In this document: positions 5,519 through 7,301 of the stretch, piece by piece
Numbering within the stretch: position 1 is the stretch's first letter
Layout of the letters: every line of letters starts with the position of its first letter
From: Methylomonas sp.
GTDB lineage: Bacteria; Pseudomonadota; Gammaproteobacteria; Methylococcales; Methylomonadaceae
Assembly: GCA_026988195.1 (NCBI GenBank)
Contig: JALSLS010000437.1
Coordinates: 1-7,301 of the forward strand
Direction of reading: 5' to 3'
Length of the DNA stretch: 7,301 nucleotides
Made by a program: the position numbers and the translations under genes
Notes under the pieces: model-generated
The model's database searches: none
What the model was told of the DNA's origin: nothing
What the model saw: only the letters and a program-made list of their open reading frames with translations

Positions 5519-6133
5519 CTATTTTTCTGAATTCAAAACATCTACAATTGCACAAATCATCAGCTGGCTGGTTCTTGCTCCCGCATCAATATGCCCAATA
5601 CTTTTCTCTTCTAAATAAGATGCCCTACCTTTTGTAGCTTTCATGTTTTCTGTTGACTCCATCCCAGCAATAGCAATTTGGCAAATATCATTTAGCTCAA
5701 CCCCTTCTAACATTTTTTCTGCAACGGGGATTAAAGTATCCAGCATGGTTTTTTCACCCGCATCAGCTTTACCTCTCTTTTTAACCGCTTCAACCCCCTG
5801 CATAAAAACTTCTGCAAATTGTTGCTGGCTTAATTCTGTTTTACCTGCCATAGCTTTACTCATACTAATAAATAGGGTTCCGAATAACGAGCCTGAAGCC
5901 CCCCCCATTGTTGATAGTAGTATCATCCCAATTTTCTGAATAGCGGCAGGCCATTCCAGCTTCGCAATTTCACTTGCTTGCTGATTCAACCCATCCAACC
6001 CTCTTTGCAAGTTTGTGACGTGGTCACCATCACCCAAAACTTGGTCCAATGTTGTCACCTCTTCAGCATTTTGTTCAATGCTTGTCGTTATTGAATCAAT
6101 TAGAAGGGGTAATATCTTTGGTGTTAACGACAT
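5519..6133 (-). CDS. dhaL: DhaL-type ADP-binding subunit of dihydroxyacetone kinase
   Basis: DhaL carries the nucleotide in PTS-type dihydroxyacetone kinase and phosphorylates dihydroxyacetone bound by DhaK; DhaM normally re-phosphorylates its ADP. The 204 residues match DhaL (about 210). Asp30, Asp35 and Asp37 in LDQVLGDGDH are the Mg-ADP ligands. STMGGASGSLFGTLF lies at 74-88, AGEKTMLDTLIPVAE at 125-139, and the lid-loop signature KGRASYLEEKSIGHIDAGA at 168-186. One difference is that the residue after GDGDH is Val39 rather than the usual Gly. The ATG follows AGGA at 7 bases. No dhaK or dhaM is visible; the left neighbour is convergent and the right neighbour divergent, so the gene appears single. 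Partners may be encoded elsewhere, or the domain may serve another kinase. The codons for MGGA contain eight consecutive G (5899-5906). Confidence 0.9.
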   Translation of the reverse strand: MSLTPKILPLLIDSITTSIEQNAEEVTTLDQVLGDGDHVTNLQRGLDGLNQQASEIAKLEWPAAIQKIGMILLSTMGGASGSLFGTLFISMSKAMAGKTELSQQQFAEVFMQGVEAVKKRGKADAGEKTMLDTLIPVAEKMLEGVELNDICQIAIAGMESTENMKATKGRASYLEEKSIGHIDAGARTSQLMICAIVDVLNSEK

Positions 6134-6289
6134 ATCAAAATCCTATTTATCATTAAAGTAAAAGTTACTATATCTCATTTTACAAACACAAAACCACTAA
6201 GCTTATGTTAGTATTCGACAAATGTATTCGTATGGGTAATATACGATTCAGTTCAATAATAAATATAATAAAAATATGAGGACTCTTCT
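6134..6289. promoter_or_regulatory. divergent promoter region between dhaL and the repeat-protein gene
   Basis: These 156 bases must drive both divergent genes. The word GTATTCG occurs twice, at 6211-6217 and 6224-6230 (13-base spacing), and a partly inverted version (ATACGATTC) follows at 6241-6249. This arrangement could be an operator. A perfect TATAAT lies at 6264-6269 on the plus strand but has no good -35 partner. A GAGGA ribosome site (6278-6282) stands 7 bases before the plus-strand ATG. The promoter call is inference from layout. Confidence 0.35.
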
Positions 6290-7301
6290 ATGGAAATTCT
6301 AATTGTAATTGTAATTGTTTTAGCCTTATTGGCTTTTGTACTTATGCCGCATAAAGCTGATAAAAACCCACCCGAACCCTCTAGTACTGATCCTGAGCAA
6401 GATTTTGATAGAGGTGATCATGATCAAAATGACGCCCAAGCAATAAGAGAACAGCAATTAGCCCAGGAAGAATTAGAAATCCAGCAACATAGAGAAAATA
6501 GAATCGCCCAAGAAGTATTAAATGAGCGAGAATCTTCACTCACTCAAACAGAACGCGAGTTACGCTTTTTACAAGATGACTTAGCTGAACAAGCAAGCCG
6601 ATTATCTGAACAGGAAATTAATACACAAAATATTCAACAAGCACTCAACAGCAAACAAGAGCAACTAGAACAAGAAGATAGAGCAACCCGACAAGCACAA
6701 GAAGATTTAGAATATCAACAAACCCAATTATCACGCCAAGAACAACAAATTAAAGAGCAACAAGAAGAACTCTACTTGCGTGCCGAGCATATTGCTCAGC
6801 AAGAAGAATCTGCTCGGGCAGCTCAACTTGAGCTAGAAAATAAAGCTGAGGAAATTTCCAGAAAAGAAAATCAAGTTAATAGCTTACAACAAGAACTTGA
6901 ATTCAGACTAGAGCAGGAACGTATCGAGCAGGAAAGGCTTGAGCAAGCGGAAGCAGATCGCATCGAACAAGAAAGACTGGCACAAGAACAAGCCGAAGCT
7001 GAACGCGTCGAACAGGAAAGACTAGCACAAGAGCAAGCCGAAGCTGAACGCATCGAACAGGAAAGACTAGCACAAGAGCAAGCCGAAGCTGAACGCATCG
7101 AACAAGAAAGACTAGCACAAGAGCAAGCCGAAGCTGAACGCATCGAACAAGAAAGACTAGCTCAAGAACAAGCGGAAGCTGAACGCATCGAACAAGAAAG
7201 ACTAGCTCAAGAACAAGCGGAAGTTGAACGCATCGAACAAGAAAGACTAGCTCAAGAACAAGCGGAAGCTGAACGCATTGAACAGGAAAGACTAGCTCAA
7301 G
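6290..7301 (+). CDS. membrane-anchored long-helix protein with 15-residue repeats (partial, 3' end outside)
   Basis: The frame is open from ATG 6290, preceded by GAGGA at 7 bases, to the right edge: 337 codons with no stop. Residues 4-19 are almost entirely I, V, L and A, forming one transmembrane anchor with only three residues before it. Basic residues just after it (HKADK) suggest the long part is cytoplasmic by the positive-inside rule. A Pro/Asp/Ser-rich linker (about 26-46) leads into a continuous, highly charged region rich in Glu and Gln (from about 50), typical of a coiled coil or long single helix. From residue 211 it becomes a regular tandem repeat. The composition is reminiscent of TolA domain II, but I do not recognise the family and no C-terminal domain is visible. 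Function is unknown; a spacer or scaffold role is plausible. Confidence 0.85.
   Translation, partial: MEILIVIVIVLALLAFVLMPHKADKNPPEPSSTDPEQDFDRGDHDQNDAQAIREQQLAQEELEIQQHRENRIAQEVLNERESSLTQTERELRFLQDDLAEQASRLSEQEINTQNIQQALNSKQEQLEQEDRATRQAQEDLEYQQTQLSRQEQQIKEQQEELYLRAEHIAQQEESARAAQLELENKAEEISRKENQVNSLQQELEFRLEQERIEQERLEQAEADRIEQERLAQEQAEAERVEQERLAQEQAEAERIEQERLAQEQAEAERIEQERLAQEQAEAERIEQERLAQEQAEAERIEQERLAQEQAEVERIEQERLAQEQAEAERIEQERLAQ
6920..7301 (+). repeat. tandem 45-bp coding repeats (15-residue units)
   Basis: Seven full 45-bp units run from 6959 to 7273 (starts at 6959, 7004, 7049, 7094, 7139, 7184, 7229). An eighth is cut by the window edge at 7274. A degenerate 39-bp unit precedes them at 6920-6958. 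Each full unit encodes RIEQERLAQEQAEAE with at most single changes (I to V in unit 2, A to V in unit 6). Units 2-4 share the synonymous codons GCA-CAA-GAG-CAA-GCC, while units 5-7 share GCT-CAA-GAA-CAA-GCG, indicating two rounds of local duplication. Copy number is likely variable between strains, and the array may be longer than shown. Confidence 0.95.

Noticed and set aside
5643..5939. Plus-strand open frame of 98 codons
   Set aside because: It lies wholly antisense within dhaL, whose motifs are clear.
6871..7143. Two minus-strand open frames rich in Ser/Cys/Ala and in Val/Leu/Arg
   Set aside because: They are antisense to the tandem repeat of the plus-strand helical protein. Any open frame across such a repeat stays open, and they lack ribosome sites.

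Overview
The window reads as AT-rich chromosomal DNA from a motile, sulfide-oxidising gammaproteobacterium. Three things support this. The gene order fliL-fliM-fliN-fliO is the usual proteobacterial export/switch block. The sulfide:quinone oxidoreductase resembles the type I enzyme of Acidithiobacillus. A receiver-HPt protein resembles the C-terminal half of BarA. I cannot name the genus from sequence alone; sulfur oxidisers and methanotrophs are both plausible.

Layout. From 1 to 2410 (minus strand) lie the start of fliO (partial), fliN, fliM and fliL. fliN and fliO are tightly packed. fliL is separated from fliM by 330 bases that hold a terminator-like hairpin and a REP-like palindrome. A perfect 34-bp palindromic terminator (2633-2666) isolates the flagellar genes from a two-gene minus-strand operon: sqr (sulfide:quinone oxidoreductase) and a small two-helix membrane protein of the DUF2892/YgaP type. 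The 405-base gap between sqr and the divergent receiver-HPt gene contains a 167-bp transposase-less inverted-repeat element (4420-4586) with possible 5-bp target duplications. It ends 8 bases before the likely ATG of the receiver-HPt gene. An orphan dhaL (dihydroxyacetone kinase ADP-binding subunit) follows on the minus strand. Divergent from it is a gene for a membrane-anchored, very long helical protein. This protein ends (within the window) in at least seven near-identical 15-residue repeats and runs off the right edge.

How it fits together. FliL, FliM, FliN and FliO belong to one machine: stator support, rotor switch and export gate. SQR and the DUF2892 protein probably form a sulfide-handling unit at the inner membrane. 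The receiver-HPt protein would pass phosphate in a phosphorelay, but no kinase or output regulator is present here. No tRNA, rRNA, CRISPR array, transposase or integrase was seen. I found no convincing new multi-gene system. The best candidates for a second look are the palindromic element next to the BarA-like gene, the REP-like element in the flagellar cluster, and the repeat protein at the right edge.
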